Origin: Roseburia sp. 1XD42-69
GTDB taxonomy: Bacteria; Bacillota; Clostridia; Lachnospirales; Lachnospiraceae
Direction: 5' to 3'
Length of the DNA stretch: 64,000 nt
Assembly: GCF_003612565.1 (NCBI RefSeq)
Contig: NZ_RAZG01000005.1
Span: 1-64,000 of the forward strand
Part shown: positions 36,123 to 43,655 of the stretch, piece by piece
Numbering within the stretch: position 1 is the stretch's first letter
How the letters are laid out: each line of letters starts with the position of its first letter
Notes under the pieces: generated by a model
Database searches by the model: none
The model's input: only the letters and a program-made list of their open reading frames with translations
Told to the model about the DNA's origin: nothing
Made by a program: the position numbers and the translations under genes

Positions 36123-36701
36123 TTATTCTTCATAAGATATCTTAATATCCATTCCTTCCGGTAAATATTGTGCATCTATTATCTTTTCGTATTTAATATC
36201 CGTAAAACCATTGCAAAACTGTAATTCCACATATGCAAATTTCTTTTGCTCCCTGTCCGCCAAGGCATAGATAAAACCATAGTCCCGATTTGTATATACC
36301 GCACACAATTCATAGGGGAAATTTTTTATCCCATAGGGGTAGGGTTCTTCTGCCGAACCCAGTTCTTTCAAACGCTGATATTCTTTTTCAAAAAACTCCT
36401 CATCACAGGTATATACCAAATATCCTAGATAGCAAGGATCCCATGGATTGTAGTAATAATAGCAGAAATCCTCTATTTCGCATAATTTCTCATCTATAGA
36501 ATCTGGAAAAATATCATTATAAAGATCAAAGTTTTCTTTATACTTTCCATCTTTCCCTATGTATTCCTGATATTTGCCAATATCTTCTGTCCTGTCCCTG
36601 CTGTCATACATCCAAAATCCTATAAATCCCAGAATCAGCAAAAAGAACACACCAATGACCAATCCCGCTATTTTTATGCCAAATTTTATATCTGCTTTCA
36701 T
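36123..36701 (-). CDS. Single-pass membrane protein, unknown function
   Basis: 192 residues: one N-terminal membrane segment (about 8-31), then an extracellular domain rich in Tyr, Asp and Glu with several Cys (CEIEDFCYYYYNPWDPC). Strong GGAGG ribosome site. It lies directly downstream of bacteriocin-like precursor 2, so an immunity or surface-binding role is possible but not shown. Confidence 0.6.
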   Translation of the reverse strand: MKADIKFGIKIAGLVIGVFFLLILGFIGFWMYDSRDRTEDIGKYQEYIGKDGKYKENFDLYNDIFPDSIDEKLCEIEDFCYYYYNPWDPCYLGYLVYTCDEEFFEKEYQRLKELGSAEEPYPYGIKNFPYELCAVYTNRDYGFIYALADREQKKFAYVELQFCNGFTDIKYEKIIDAQYLPEGMDIKISYEE

Positions 36702-36771
36702 TAAATACCTCCACTTATAATATATATTTCTAATTTTAAGGTTTAATTTCTTTTTTTGCTTACGTTAAGAG

Positions 36772-36809
36772 AAGTTTCTCTTTACAAATCTAGCAGTAAA
36801 GAGAAACTT
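36772..36809 (-). other. Long perfect hairpin after the second bacteriocin gene
   Basis: AAGTTTCTCTTTAC (36772-36785) and GTAAAGAGAAACTT (36796-36809) pair perfectly over 14 bp with a 10-base loop. On the minus strand the stem is followed by CTCTTAACG rather than a T run, whereas the plus strand has TTTTT after it. On the mRNA it is likely a partial terminator or stabilising 3' end separating the precursor from downstream genes. Confidence 0.6.
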
Positions 36810-36835
36810 TTTATAATCTAAAAAATCATCTTATA

Positions 36836-37225
36836 TTAAACATAGGAAGGACAATTATTCCAGATAGCAGCATAAACACCTCTGCGATACCACTTATTCC
36901 CACCATCTTCAATATTAATCTTACCTGCACGTCTTTTTACCTCTCTGATAATTCCATTGTCAATTCCTGCTGAAATTGCGGCCGATGACATATAAAACAT
37001 TACAGCATGTGCAAAAATTTCTTTTGCAATATTTAAAGCACTCATACCTTTTACTAGTTTGGCACCCTTTAATGCATTCCCCTTCGTTTTGCAAAAATTC
37101 TTATTCAAATATTGCCTTTTCATTTTTAGTTCTACTGTACCTCCCTCCACATACGTCATCTCATCCTCGCTCATCACTGCATAACTACTGGGCATCACAA
37201 GTGTCCCATCATAACACATCTCCAT
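36836..37225 (-). CDS. Bacteriocin-like precursor 2, double-glycine leader
   Basis: 129 residues. The leader ends MSEDEMTYVEGG (Gly28-Gly29) and differs from the precursor 1 leader at only four positions. The 100-residue core is strongly basic at its N-terminal end (KMKRQYLNKNFCKTKGN), has a hydrophobic middle (NIAKEIFAHAVMFYMSSAAISAG) and a Trp/Tyr-rich end with a second Cys (YRRGVYAAIWNNCPSYV). The two Cys could form a disulfide. Lies immediately downstream of the C39 exporter. GAAGGAGGTAACACG precedes the ATG. Confidence 0.78.
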   Translation of the reverse strand: MEMCYDGTLVMPSSYAVMSEDEMTYVEGGTVELKMKRQYLNKNFCKTKGNALKGAKLVKGMSALNIAKEIFAHAVMFYMSSAAISAGIDNGIIREVKRRAGKINIEDGGNKWYRRGVYAAIWNNCPSYV

Positions 37226-37269
37226 TTCGTGTTACCTCCTTCTTATTTTTTCTTGTTTTTAGTTACTGA

Positions 37270-37321
37270 CATACGCCGTCTGCAGTCGGCATATGCATTT
37301 ATGTAAATGTACACTACATAC
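37270..37321 (-). promoter_or_regulatory. Conserved dyad box and hairpin before precursor 2
   Basis: The box at 37297-37321 (dyad ATGTAG-N7-TTACAT) begins 5 bp after the exporter stop. Next on the minus strand is a hairpin CATATGCCG/CGGCGTATG (37270-37295) with loop ACTGCAGA; the counterpart before precursor 1 has loop GTTGCAAA. No canonical -35/-10 pair is evident in either copy. Confidence 0.55.
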
Positions 37322-37326
37322 CGCAA

Positions 37327-39570
37327 TTAAGTATAACTAATCACATCTTCCATATTTTCAGGAATCTCCATCACACTTTTTCTTTCCACAGCCTTCTCTT
37401 CCTTTACTGTAAAATTTCCCTGTTGCATCTCCCACAACTGGTAATACTTTCCTTTCTTTGCCAGCAGTTCCTCATGATTCCCCTGCTCCACTACCTTACC
37501 CTGGTACATTACAATAATATTGTCACAGTTTTTCACGGTGGCAAGCCTGTGGGCCACAATCAGCATACTCTTATCCCGAAGCTTGTTGTAAATCATGTCA
37601 AAAATAATATTCTCCGTGGCAAAGTCCAGATTGCTGGTGCTCTCATCTAAAATATAGAATTCATTTTTCTTTAAAAATGCCCTGGCCAGGGCAATCCTCT
37701 GTTTTTCCCCGCCGCTTAGGCCGTTTCCCGCCTCCTCCAGAAACGTATAATACTGCATAGGCAGTTTTCGGATAAACTCATGGGCGTCCGCCGCCTTTGC
37801 CGCCTCCTTCACTTCTTCTAAAGTGGCACTCATCCGGCTGACCCTGATATTGTCGTAAATGCTTTTGGAAAACAGCTCTATGCTCTGGGGCACATAGGAA
37901 ACTGCCCTTCTCAAAGATTTATTGCTGATTTCGCTGATGTCCACGCCGTCCATGGTAATGCAACCCTGTTCCGGCTCATAGTATTTTAACAGAAGCTTTG
38001 CGATGGTGGTCTTTCCGCTTCCGCTGGCTCCCACCAACGCCACTTTTTTCCCTTTGGGAATCACAAAGCTCACATCATCTAAGGCAGGCTTCCGGTTCCC
38101 GTACCGGAAAGTCACATGTTTTACCTCTATATCTCCCTGAACAGCTTTGATATCCTCATACATATTTTCCTGGGACAAAGGCTGTTCCTCTTCATAGTCC
38201 AGAATTTCCGAAAAACGCTTCATGGAAATATTGGCCTCCTGCAAAGATAACTGCAGGCTTACCAGATTTCCCACAGGCTCCATAAAATACCCCGCCAGGG
38301 TGTTAAAGGCCATAAAGCTTCCGATGGTAATATTTCCCTTTAACACTTCCATAATCCCAAAATACATAAGGATAAGGTTTCCACCGGAGGAAATCAACTC
38401 CGATATTACCCCCTGAACATTGGAGAGCATCCCCTCTTTATAGCTGATGCGCAGGGAACGTATATATTCCTTTTCAATCTGGTCTAACTCCACTTCTTCA
38501 TTGGCATTTCCTTTTATGGTTTCCACCGCCCGAAGTCCCTCAATAATCTGGGAATTTAACACTGCCGACTGTTGCATCTCTTCTTCGTTAATCTTTTTGT
38601 AGGGCTGTTTAAAAATAAATACCAGCAGGATACTTACAATGGTCATAAAAATAATAATGGCAAACAGGGAACCGTTCATACGAAACAAAATTACCCCGGT
38701 AATTAAGGCCATGCCGATATCCAATATCAGCGTCAAAGCGATATTGGTAAACACATCCTTTATGGTAAAGGCGTCGGAAAACCTTGTGGTAATATCCCCT
38801 GTTTTCCTGGTGGAAAAGAATTTCATGGGAAGATTGTAGATATGCTTGAAATAGCCAAGCATCAATGGAATATCAATTTTTATGGAAAGATGCATCATCA
38901 TCCACTGCCGCACAAAACTGACCACCACCTGTGTAATGTTGATGCCCAAAAATACAATAATCACAAGCTTTAGCACATTTTCCTGTCTGTAGGGAAGTAT
39001 CTCGTCAAAGAGCACGTTATTGAAAATCGAAGATACGATCCCAAGCAGCGTCATGAGAAGAGACGCCAAAATCCCGTAAGCAAACAGCTTTGTCTGGGGC
39101 TTTAACAGGGCAAGATATCTGTCTAAGATTTTCCCACCCTTTATTTTTCCTGTCTCAAATTCCTGGTTGGGCAGCAGAATCAGCATGGCCCCGGTAAACC
39201 CCTTGTAGAATTCATCCACGGTCATCCGAAGCAAATCTTTTGCCGGATCTCCCACTACCACATATTTCTCTGAAATCTTAAAAACTACAACAAAATGCGT
39301 CATGCCCTCTTTTGTAACCACATTGGCAATGGCAGGCAGGGTATACTTGCTTAAAAAACCCTCCCTGTCTACCCGGACTGCCTGTGAGGTAAATCCCAAA
39401 GTCTCTGCACACTTGCTTAACCCCAAAAGGTTTGTCCCCTTTAAGTCCGTTCCCATCAGGTCACGGAGTTTGGTAATGGTAGTTTCCTTTCGGTAGTGCA
39501 GACAGACCATGGCAAGGCATGCGGCTGCACAATCTGTGGCATCATGCTGCTGTACAAATGTGTATCGCAT
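37327..39570 (-). CDS. C39-peptidase-containing ABC exporter (bacteriocin/pheromone processing)
   Basis: 747 residues: N-terminal C39 cysteine peptidase (Cys14 in QQHDATDCAAACLAM, His92 in GMTHFVVVF, Asp108 in VGDPA), six-helix membrane domain (about 165-440) and a nucleotide-binding domain with Walker A GASGSGKTT, signature LSGGEKQRIALARAF and Walker B FYILDES. It cleaves after the leader Gly-Gly and exports the cargo. It begins 19 bp after the pheromone gene and precedes precursor 2, so it probably handles the pheromone and both bacteriocin-like precursors. Confidence 0.95.
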   Translation of the reverse strand: MRYTFVQQHDATDCAAACLAMVCLHYRKETTITKLRDLMGTDLKGTNLLGLSKCAETLGFTSQAVRVDREGFLSKYTLPAIANVVTKEGMTHFVVVFKISEKYVVVGDPAKDLLRMTVDEFYKGFTGAMLILLPNQEFETGKIKGGKILDRYLALLKPQTKLFAYGILASLLMTLLGIVSSIFNNVLFDEILPYRQENVLKLVIIVFLGINITQVVVSFVRQWMMMHLSIKIDIPLMLGYFKHIYNLPMKFFSTRKTGDITTRFSDAFTIKDVFTNIALTLILDIGMALITGVILFRMNGSLFAIIIFMTIVSILLVFIFKQPYKKINEEEMQQSAVLNSQIIEGLRAVETIKGNANEEVELDQIEKEYIRSLRISYKEGMLSNVQGVISELISSGGNLILMYFGIMEVLKGNITIGSFMAFNTLAGYFMEPVGNLVSLQLSLQEANISMKRFSEILDYEEEQPLSQENMYEDIKAVQGDIEVKHVTFRYGNRKPALDDVSFVIPKGKKVALVGASGSGKTTIAKLLLKYYEPEQGCITMDGVDISEISNKSLRRAVSYVPQSIELFSKSIYDNIRVSRMSATLEEVKEAAKAADAHEFIRKLPMQYYTFLEEAGNGLSGGEKQRIALARAFLKKNEFYILDESTSNLDFATENIIFDMIYNKLRDKSMLIVAHRLATVKNCDNIIVMYQGKVVEQGNHEELLAKKGKYYQLWEMQQGNFTVKEEKAVERKSVMEIPENMEDVISYT

Positions 39571-39589
39571 GTTTTTTCTCCTGCATAGT

Positions 39590-39733
39590 TTATTTTCTTT
39601 TCTTTAAGATTTTTCTCCAAAAGTCACTTATACTATCTTTTGGATTATTTCCCCTATCTCCTCCATCAACAGTTTTCATCTCTTGCTTTGACAAAATTAC
39701 AGAATTATCCGGCAATTTAATTTCTCTTTTCAT
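39590..39733 (-). CDS. Peptide-pheromone precursor (double-glycine leader, CSP-like)
   Basis: 47 residues, with AAAGGAG 8 bp before the ATG. The leader (1-25) contains the typical ILSKQEMKTVDGG; cleavage after Gly25 gives a 22-residue peptide (26-47) with net charge near +5 ending DSISDFWRKILKKRK. Its hydrophobic Ile35, Phe38, Trp39, Ile42 and Leu43 fall on one helix face, as in streptococcal competence-stimulating peptides. It heads the exporter operon, divergent from an AgrC/ComD-type kinase gene, behind a LytTR-type operator. It is short enough to be missed by automatic annotation. Confidence 0.85.
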   Translation of the reverse strand: MKREIKLPDNSVILSKQEMKTVDGGDRGNNPKDSISDFWRKILKKRK

Positions 39734-39762
39734 TCAAAATCTCCTTTTCTTTTGATATCTTT

Positions 39763-39831
39763 ACTTTACCATTTTTTATATGAAATGCAATATTCATGTG
39801 GCATTTGGTAGGAATTCCGTGTTATTTGGTA
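39763..39831 (-). promoter_or_regulatory. Pheromone operon promoter with LytTR-type direct-repeat operator
   Basis: On the minus strand TACCAAATA (39823-39831), 12 bp, TACCAAATG (39802-39810), then CCACAT, and 11 bp after the operator a -35 TTGCAT (39785-39790) with TAAAGT (39763-39768) 16 bp further on; TATAAA at 39775-39780 is an alternative -10. Two 9-bp repeats with a 12-bp spacer are the known site layout for AgrA/ComE/PlnC-type LytTR regulators. The remaining gap up to the kinase start (39974) is AT-rich without another clear element. Confidence 0.7.
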
Positions 39832-39973
39832 ATTTCTATTCCCCTCCTGCGTACGATTTTAGCAATTATATTCATAATGAAGATTTTTCATAAGCCTATG
39901 TCTATTATAAATAATTTCTATTTTCTTTTTCATATTTTAATATTATAATAACTATATGCAAGGAGGATCTGAA

Positions 39974-41260
39974 ATGGACTTGATAAGAATTTATTTTGAT
40001 ATAATGTATAATGTATTTTCATTTTTTACTATTGAACTTTTTGCACAATATCAGCTAAAAACGTACAATTCTTTTAATAAAAAAAAACTGCGTATTTATT
40101 ACCTAATTTATTATATACTGTATTCTATTCCTGCTAATCTACCAAAAATTTTTACATATTTAGATTTGTGTGTTATTTTTTTATACTTTTATCTGACAGG
40201 AAAAAAAGAGGCGAAACACTGTATTTGGATTTTTCTCAAATATGAATTATATGTATTAATTGTTTTAAGTATATTAATCATTTCTCACACATATATTATT
40301 AACGACTTTTATTTCTTGGATGTGAATGAAACATATAATAATGCAAAAGATTTGATTTGCAATGTTATGCTTTACATTGTCCTCTTTCTCTACATTTATG
40401 GCAAACGCCTCTCCGCTCTTCATGAAAAAAAACACTACAGCATCTATTTTTCCGCTGCCGCAGTGTTTTCCTGTTATATTCTAAGCTATTTCAGCCTTTT
40501 TTTAGTGGGAAATCCAACGAATATCAGCCGCATGTTTCCGGTGATTTTTTCCCTATTTTTTATCATTATCGCCGTGTGCCTTACCTCCTACCAGAAAATT
40601 GTGCTGACTTTAAAGACAAATGCTGACCAGGAAATCCTCATTACCCGATACGAAGCAGAACGGGCCTACTATGAAGATGTGGAAAAATCTTTAAACGACA
40701 TCTCTTCCCTCCGACACGATTTTAGAAATCATCTTCTTGTATTAGACAGTTATGCCCAAAAAGGAGATTTGGAAAACCTAAAGACGTATATTGCCAAACT
40801 CAATAAGGGCTTAACGGACATAAAATTGATTAAATCTCAGAGTTCCCTGGTTTCCGCTATTTTAAATGCAAAATCCAATGTCTGCCGTGAGAAGAAAATA
40901 TTATTTACTGCAAAATGCACCTTTCCCTACATATCCATCAGTGATTTTCATCTGATAACTATTCTGGGAAACCTATTGGATAATGCCATCACTGCAGCTT
41001 CTAAGATTTCTGACGGACAGATAATTCTTTCCATACGGCAGGTAGATTCCTACTTGGAAATCTGCTGTGAAAACAACCATGCTGAGAAAATTCGCAAAAA
41101 GAATGAACAGTTTCTCACCACAAAAGAAGGAGATCATATATTTCACGGAATCGGCATTAAAAATATCAAAAAATCTGTTAATGAACTAAATGGAACCATA
41201 GATATTAAATATACGGATAATACCTTTACAGTAAATGTTTTCGTTCCCAATTATCGCTGA
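39974..41260 (+). CDS. AgrC/ComD-type peptide-sensing histidine kinase
   Basis: 428 residues: about six membrane segments in residues 1-215 form the peptide receptor, followed by a HPK10-type transmitter with SLRHDFRNHLLVLD (His248), N-box ILGNLLDNAITAA and a GHKL ATPase end HGIGIKNIKKSVNELNG. Start at 39974 with AAGGAGG 7 bp upstream. The family is the receptor class of Gram-positive peptide quorum sensing. It is divergent from the pheromone gene and convergent with its presumed regulator, overlapping it by 35 bp. Confidence 0.92.
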   Translation: MDLIRIYFDIMYNVFSFFTIELFAQYQLKTYNSFNKKKLRIYYLIYYILYSIPANLPKIFTYLDLCVIFLYFYLTGKKEAKHCIWIFLKYELYVLIVLSILIISHTYIINDFYFLDVNETYNNAKDLICNVMLYIVLFLYIYGKRLSALHEKKHYSIYFSAAAVFSCYILSYFSLFLVGNPTNISRMFPVIFSLFFIIIAVCLTSYQKIVLTLKTNADQEILITRYEAERAYYEDVEKSLNDISSLRHDFRNHLLVLDSYAQKGDLENLKTYIAKLNKGLTDIKLIKSQSSLVSAILNAKSNVCREKKILFTAKCTFPYISISDFHLITILGNLLDNAITAASKISDGQIILSIRQVDSYLEICCENNHAEKIRKKNEQFLTTKEGDHIFHGIGIKNIKKSVNELNGTIDIKYTDNTFTVNVFVPNYR

Positions 41261-41996
41261 GATGCTGTATTTTTCTCATGTGAAGATTCCGCAGTTTTTC
41301 ATGATTTCTTCTGCTCACCGGCACTTCTCTGTTCTTGCCCAGACATACAGAATCTGTCCTCACTTCTTTGATATGCCGGAAATTGACAATGTATCCCTGA
41401 TGAACCGTATAAAAAACCGTATTATCTAATAACTGACTGGCCTGTTTTAATGTTATGTAACTTAATATCTCCCCGTCCTCCAAATGAAAGACGCACTGAT
41501 TTTTCCTCTTTTCTATATATAAAATCTCATCCGTATCTAATAGAACTGTTCCTCTGTTAATCTTTACTTCAATAAAACGCTTTTTTGCCTCCACCGCATT
41601 TCTCTGATACTGCACCTGAGTTGCACAGCGGTTTAACATTCTCCTTAATTCCTGATATTTAACCGGCTTTACCAGGTATCCCAATGCCTCTGTCCGGTAT
41701 GCCTCATAGGCATAATCTTCATAGGAAGTGATAAAACAGATTACTGCATCCGGATACACTTCCTTGATTTCTTTTGCAACGTCAATCCCTTTTTTCTCCG
41801 GCATATCCACGTCTAAAAACCAAATATCCTGCTTTAATCCCTGCTCCTTGATATCTTCTAGTAAATCTTTCCCCGAAAGATATTCCAATACTATTATCTT
41901 ATTATTGCTTTCACTTTCATAAGCTTTCAGATACCCTTTTATATCATCAATAAAACATTGTTGGTCATCGCAAACTACAAGTTTATATTCATACAT
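41226..41996 (-). CDS. LytTR response regulator (AgrA/ComE type)
   Basis: 256 residues: REC domain with CDDQQCFIDDI and phosphoacceptor Asp62 (WFLDVDMP), conserved Lys in LVKPVKY, and a C-terminal LytTR DNA-binding domain (about 140-250; YIEKRKNQCVFHLEDG, VHQGYIVNFRHIKEV, VPVSRRNHEKLRN). The upstream region carries the same 9-12-9 operator as the pheromone operon, which predicts positive autoregulation. Strong GGGAGGATAACTATT ribosome site. Confidence 0.93.
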   Translation of the reverse strand: MYEYKLVVCDDQQCFIDDIKGYLKAYESESNNKIIVLEYLSGKDLLEDIKEQGLKQDIWFLDVDMPEKKGIDVAKEIKEVYPDAVICFITSYEDYAYEAYRTEALGYLVKPVKYQELRRMLNRCATQVQYQRNAVEAKKRFIEVKINRGTVLLDTDEILYIEKRKNQCVFHLEDGEILSYITLKQASQLLDNTVFYTVHQGYIVNFRHIKEVRTDSVCLGKNREVPVSRRNHEKLRNLHMRKIQHLSDNWERKHLL

Positions 41997-42030
41997 AATA
42001 GTTATCCTCCCTCTGCGTTCTCTGTCTTTT

Positions 42031-42099
42031 ATTGTATATATCTTAGAAAAGATTACAAGTACTATGTGGCATTTGGCAGGATTTCGGTGACATTCGGTA
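42031..42099 (-). promoter_or_regulatory. Response-regulator promoter with LytTR-type direct-repeat operator
   Basis: On the minus strand TACCGAATG (42091-42099), 12 bp, TGCCAAATG (42070-42078), CCACAT, then 11 bp after the operator -35 TTGTAA (42053-42058), 16 bp, -10 TACAAT (42031-42036). Repeat spacing, the CCACAT extension and the distance to -35 are the same as at 39763-39831. Confidence 0.7.
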
Positions 42100-42158
42100 T
42101 TAAATTTTACAAATACATATGCATATAAACTTTATTTTAGACAACAAAAGTGCTCCCA

Positions 42159-42196
42159 GAAAGCCCCCGAAAGCAGATTGCACTTTCGCGGGCTTC
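42159..42196 (-). terminator. Hairpin/terminator downstream of htrA
   Basis: GAAAGCCCCCGAAAG (42159-42173) pairs with CTTTCGCGGGCTTC (42183-42196), one mismatch. It lies 12 bp beyond the HtrA stop. Only a short T-rich stretch (ACTTTTGTTG) follows some distance downstream, so efficiency is uncertain. Confidence 0.5.
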
Positions 42197-42207
42197 TGAT
42201 TATCATC

Positions 42208-43551
42208 TTACCAATTTCTCCAAGGGAACACATCTGGTCCCCCTTCCCCTGGCAGTTCCTCTTCCTCCTCCCAGGGCAGCTGGGGCATTTCCTGCCGGCC
42301 ATCCTCAGGCTGCTCCTCTTCCTTATTGTTGCTATCCTTACTGTCAGAAGATGCCTCTCCTGTCTGCTGGCTGGACAATTTCACCTCTATCTCCGCTTCA
42401 TCATAGGAACCGTTATTTGCGGTAAGTACGGTAAGTTTCACCGTATCCCCCACTTGACAAATGCTGATTTTGCCCTTTAATTCTTCCATGGATGCAACTT
42501 CCTCACCGTTTACTGCGGTGATAATATTTCCGACTTTTAATCCTGCCAGTTCCGCACCGCCGCCTTTTACTACCTGGGCTATATAGACGCCTTTTGGCAT
42601 ATTGTAATTCTCAGACACTTCATCTGTCACATCCACACCGTAGATTCCAAGATAAGGCGTGCCTGTGGTAGTTGTTTTACCGTTTGCTATCAAATCCTCT
42701 AAGATAGGCTTTGCAGTTGCCATAGGGATGGCAAATCCCATTCCCTCCACAGCCGTGTCGGAATATTTGGAAGAATTGATGCCGATGACTTCCCCCTTGG
42801 AATTGATTAGTGCACCGCCGCTGTTTCCCGGATTAATAGCTGCGTCTGTCTGAATCAGCTTATTGGTAAAAGTTTGTCCGCTTGTGTCATCCTGCATGGA
42901 AACTTCCCGCTCTAATGCGCTGATTACGCCTGTGGTAACAGACTGCCCATACCCCAGGGCATTGCCGATAGCAATGGCCGCCTGGCCTGCAGAAAGTTTC
43001 GTGGAATCTCCGATTACCGCTTCTTTTATTGTCTTTAAGGTATCTTCACTTAAATCTGACAGGTTTACTGACACTACTGCCAAATCATTGGAGGGAGCCG
43101 TACCTCTCACCGTTGCCTCTGCCGTGGAGTCATCGGAAAACTGGACAGTTAGAGTCTTTGCTTTCTCCACCACATGGTTATTGGTTGCAATATAAAGCTT
43201 ATCCTGGTCTCTGCTGATGATAATCCCAGAGCCGCTGCTCTCACTTTCTATGGTGCGTCCCCCAAAAAAACTAAGAACTTCCTGCTGGGTTAGGCTTGTA
43301 ATTGCCACAATAGAGGGCATCACCCCATCTACCACCTGGGAGATGTCCGTAGTCTCCGTTTTTCCATAGGTTTTTGTAGGCTGGATGCTGGTGGATTCTA
43401 TCTGTGTCTCCGTATCTGAAATATCCCTTCCAGACAAATGTCCTTCCATAAAATAATTTGTCCCCTGAAAAGCAATTCCTCCTACAATGCCAAACACCAG
43501 TGCAAGGGATGCACATTTTGCAAGTTTACCTGTAAAACTTTTTGTGCTCAT
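42208..43551 (-). CDS. htrA: HtrA/DegP-like serine protease with PDZ domain
   Basis: 447 residues: N-terminal membrane anchor (about 10-32), trypsin-like domain with the triad in NNHVVEKA (His), NDLAVVSVN (Asp) and NPGNSGGALIN (Ser), a PDZ domain (GIYGVDVTDEV...GLKVGNIITAVNGEEV) and an acidic, Gln/Glu/Pro-rich tail ending DVFPWRNW. It degrades misfolded exported proteins at the cell surface. Start at 43551, with AAAGGAG 8 bp upstream. It sits beside the quorum-sensing locus but is probably a separate unit. Confidence 0.93.
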   Translation of the reverse strand: MSTKSFTGKLAKCASLALVFGIVGGIAFQGTNYFMEGHLSGRDISDTETQIESTSIQPTKTYGKTETTDISQVVDGVMPSIVAITSLTQQEVLSFFGGRTIESESSGSGIIISRDQDKLYIATNNHVVEKAKTLTVQFSDDSTAEATVRGTAPSNDLAVVSVNLSDLSEDTLKTIKEAVIGDSTKLSAGQAAIAIGNALGYGQSVTTGVISALEREVSMQDDTSGQTFTNKLIQTDAAINPGNSGGALINSKGEVIGINSSKYSDTAVEGMGFAIPMATAKPILEDLIANGKTTTTGTPYLGIYGVDVTDEVSENYNMPKGVYIAQVVKGGGAELAGLKVGNIITAVNGEEVASMEELKGKISICQVGDTVKLTVLTANNGSYDEAEIEVKLSSQQTGEASSDSKDSNNKEEEQPEDGRQEMPQLPWEEEEELPGEGGPDVFPWRNW

Positions 43552-43655
43552 AGCCATATCTCCTTTCGTATATATGTGAAATTTACTTCTTTTCAAGGAG
43601 TAGTCTAACCGGAATTTATGTTGAGTTTTTGATTAAAATATGAAAATTTTATGTT

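Noticed and set aside
34032-37225. Lanthipeptide or other RiPP modification system
   Set aside because: No LanB/LanC/LanM, radical SAM or YcaO enzyme lies in the locus; the leaders are of the C39 double-glycine type, so unmodified or disulfide-bonded peptides are more likely.
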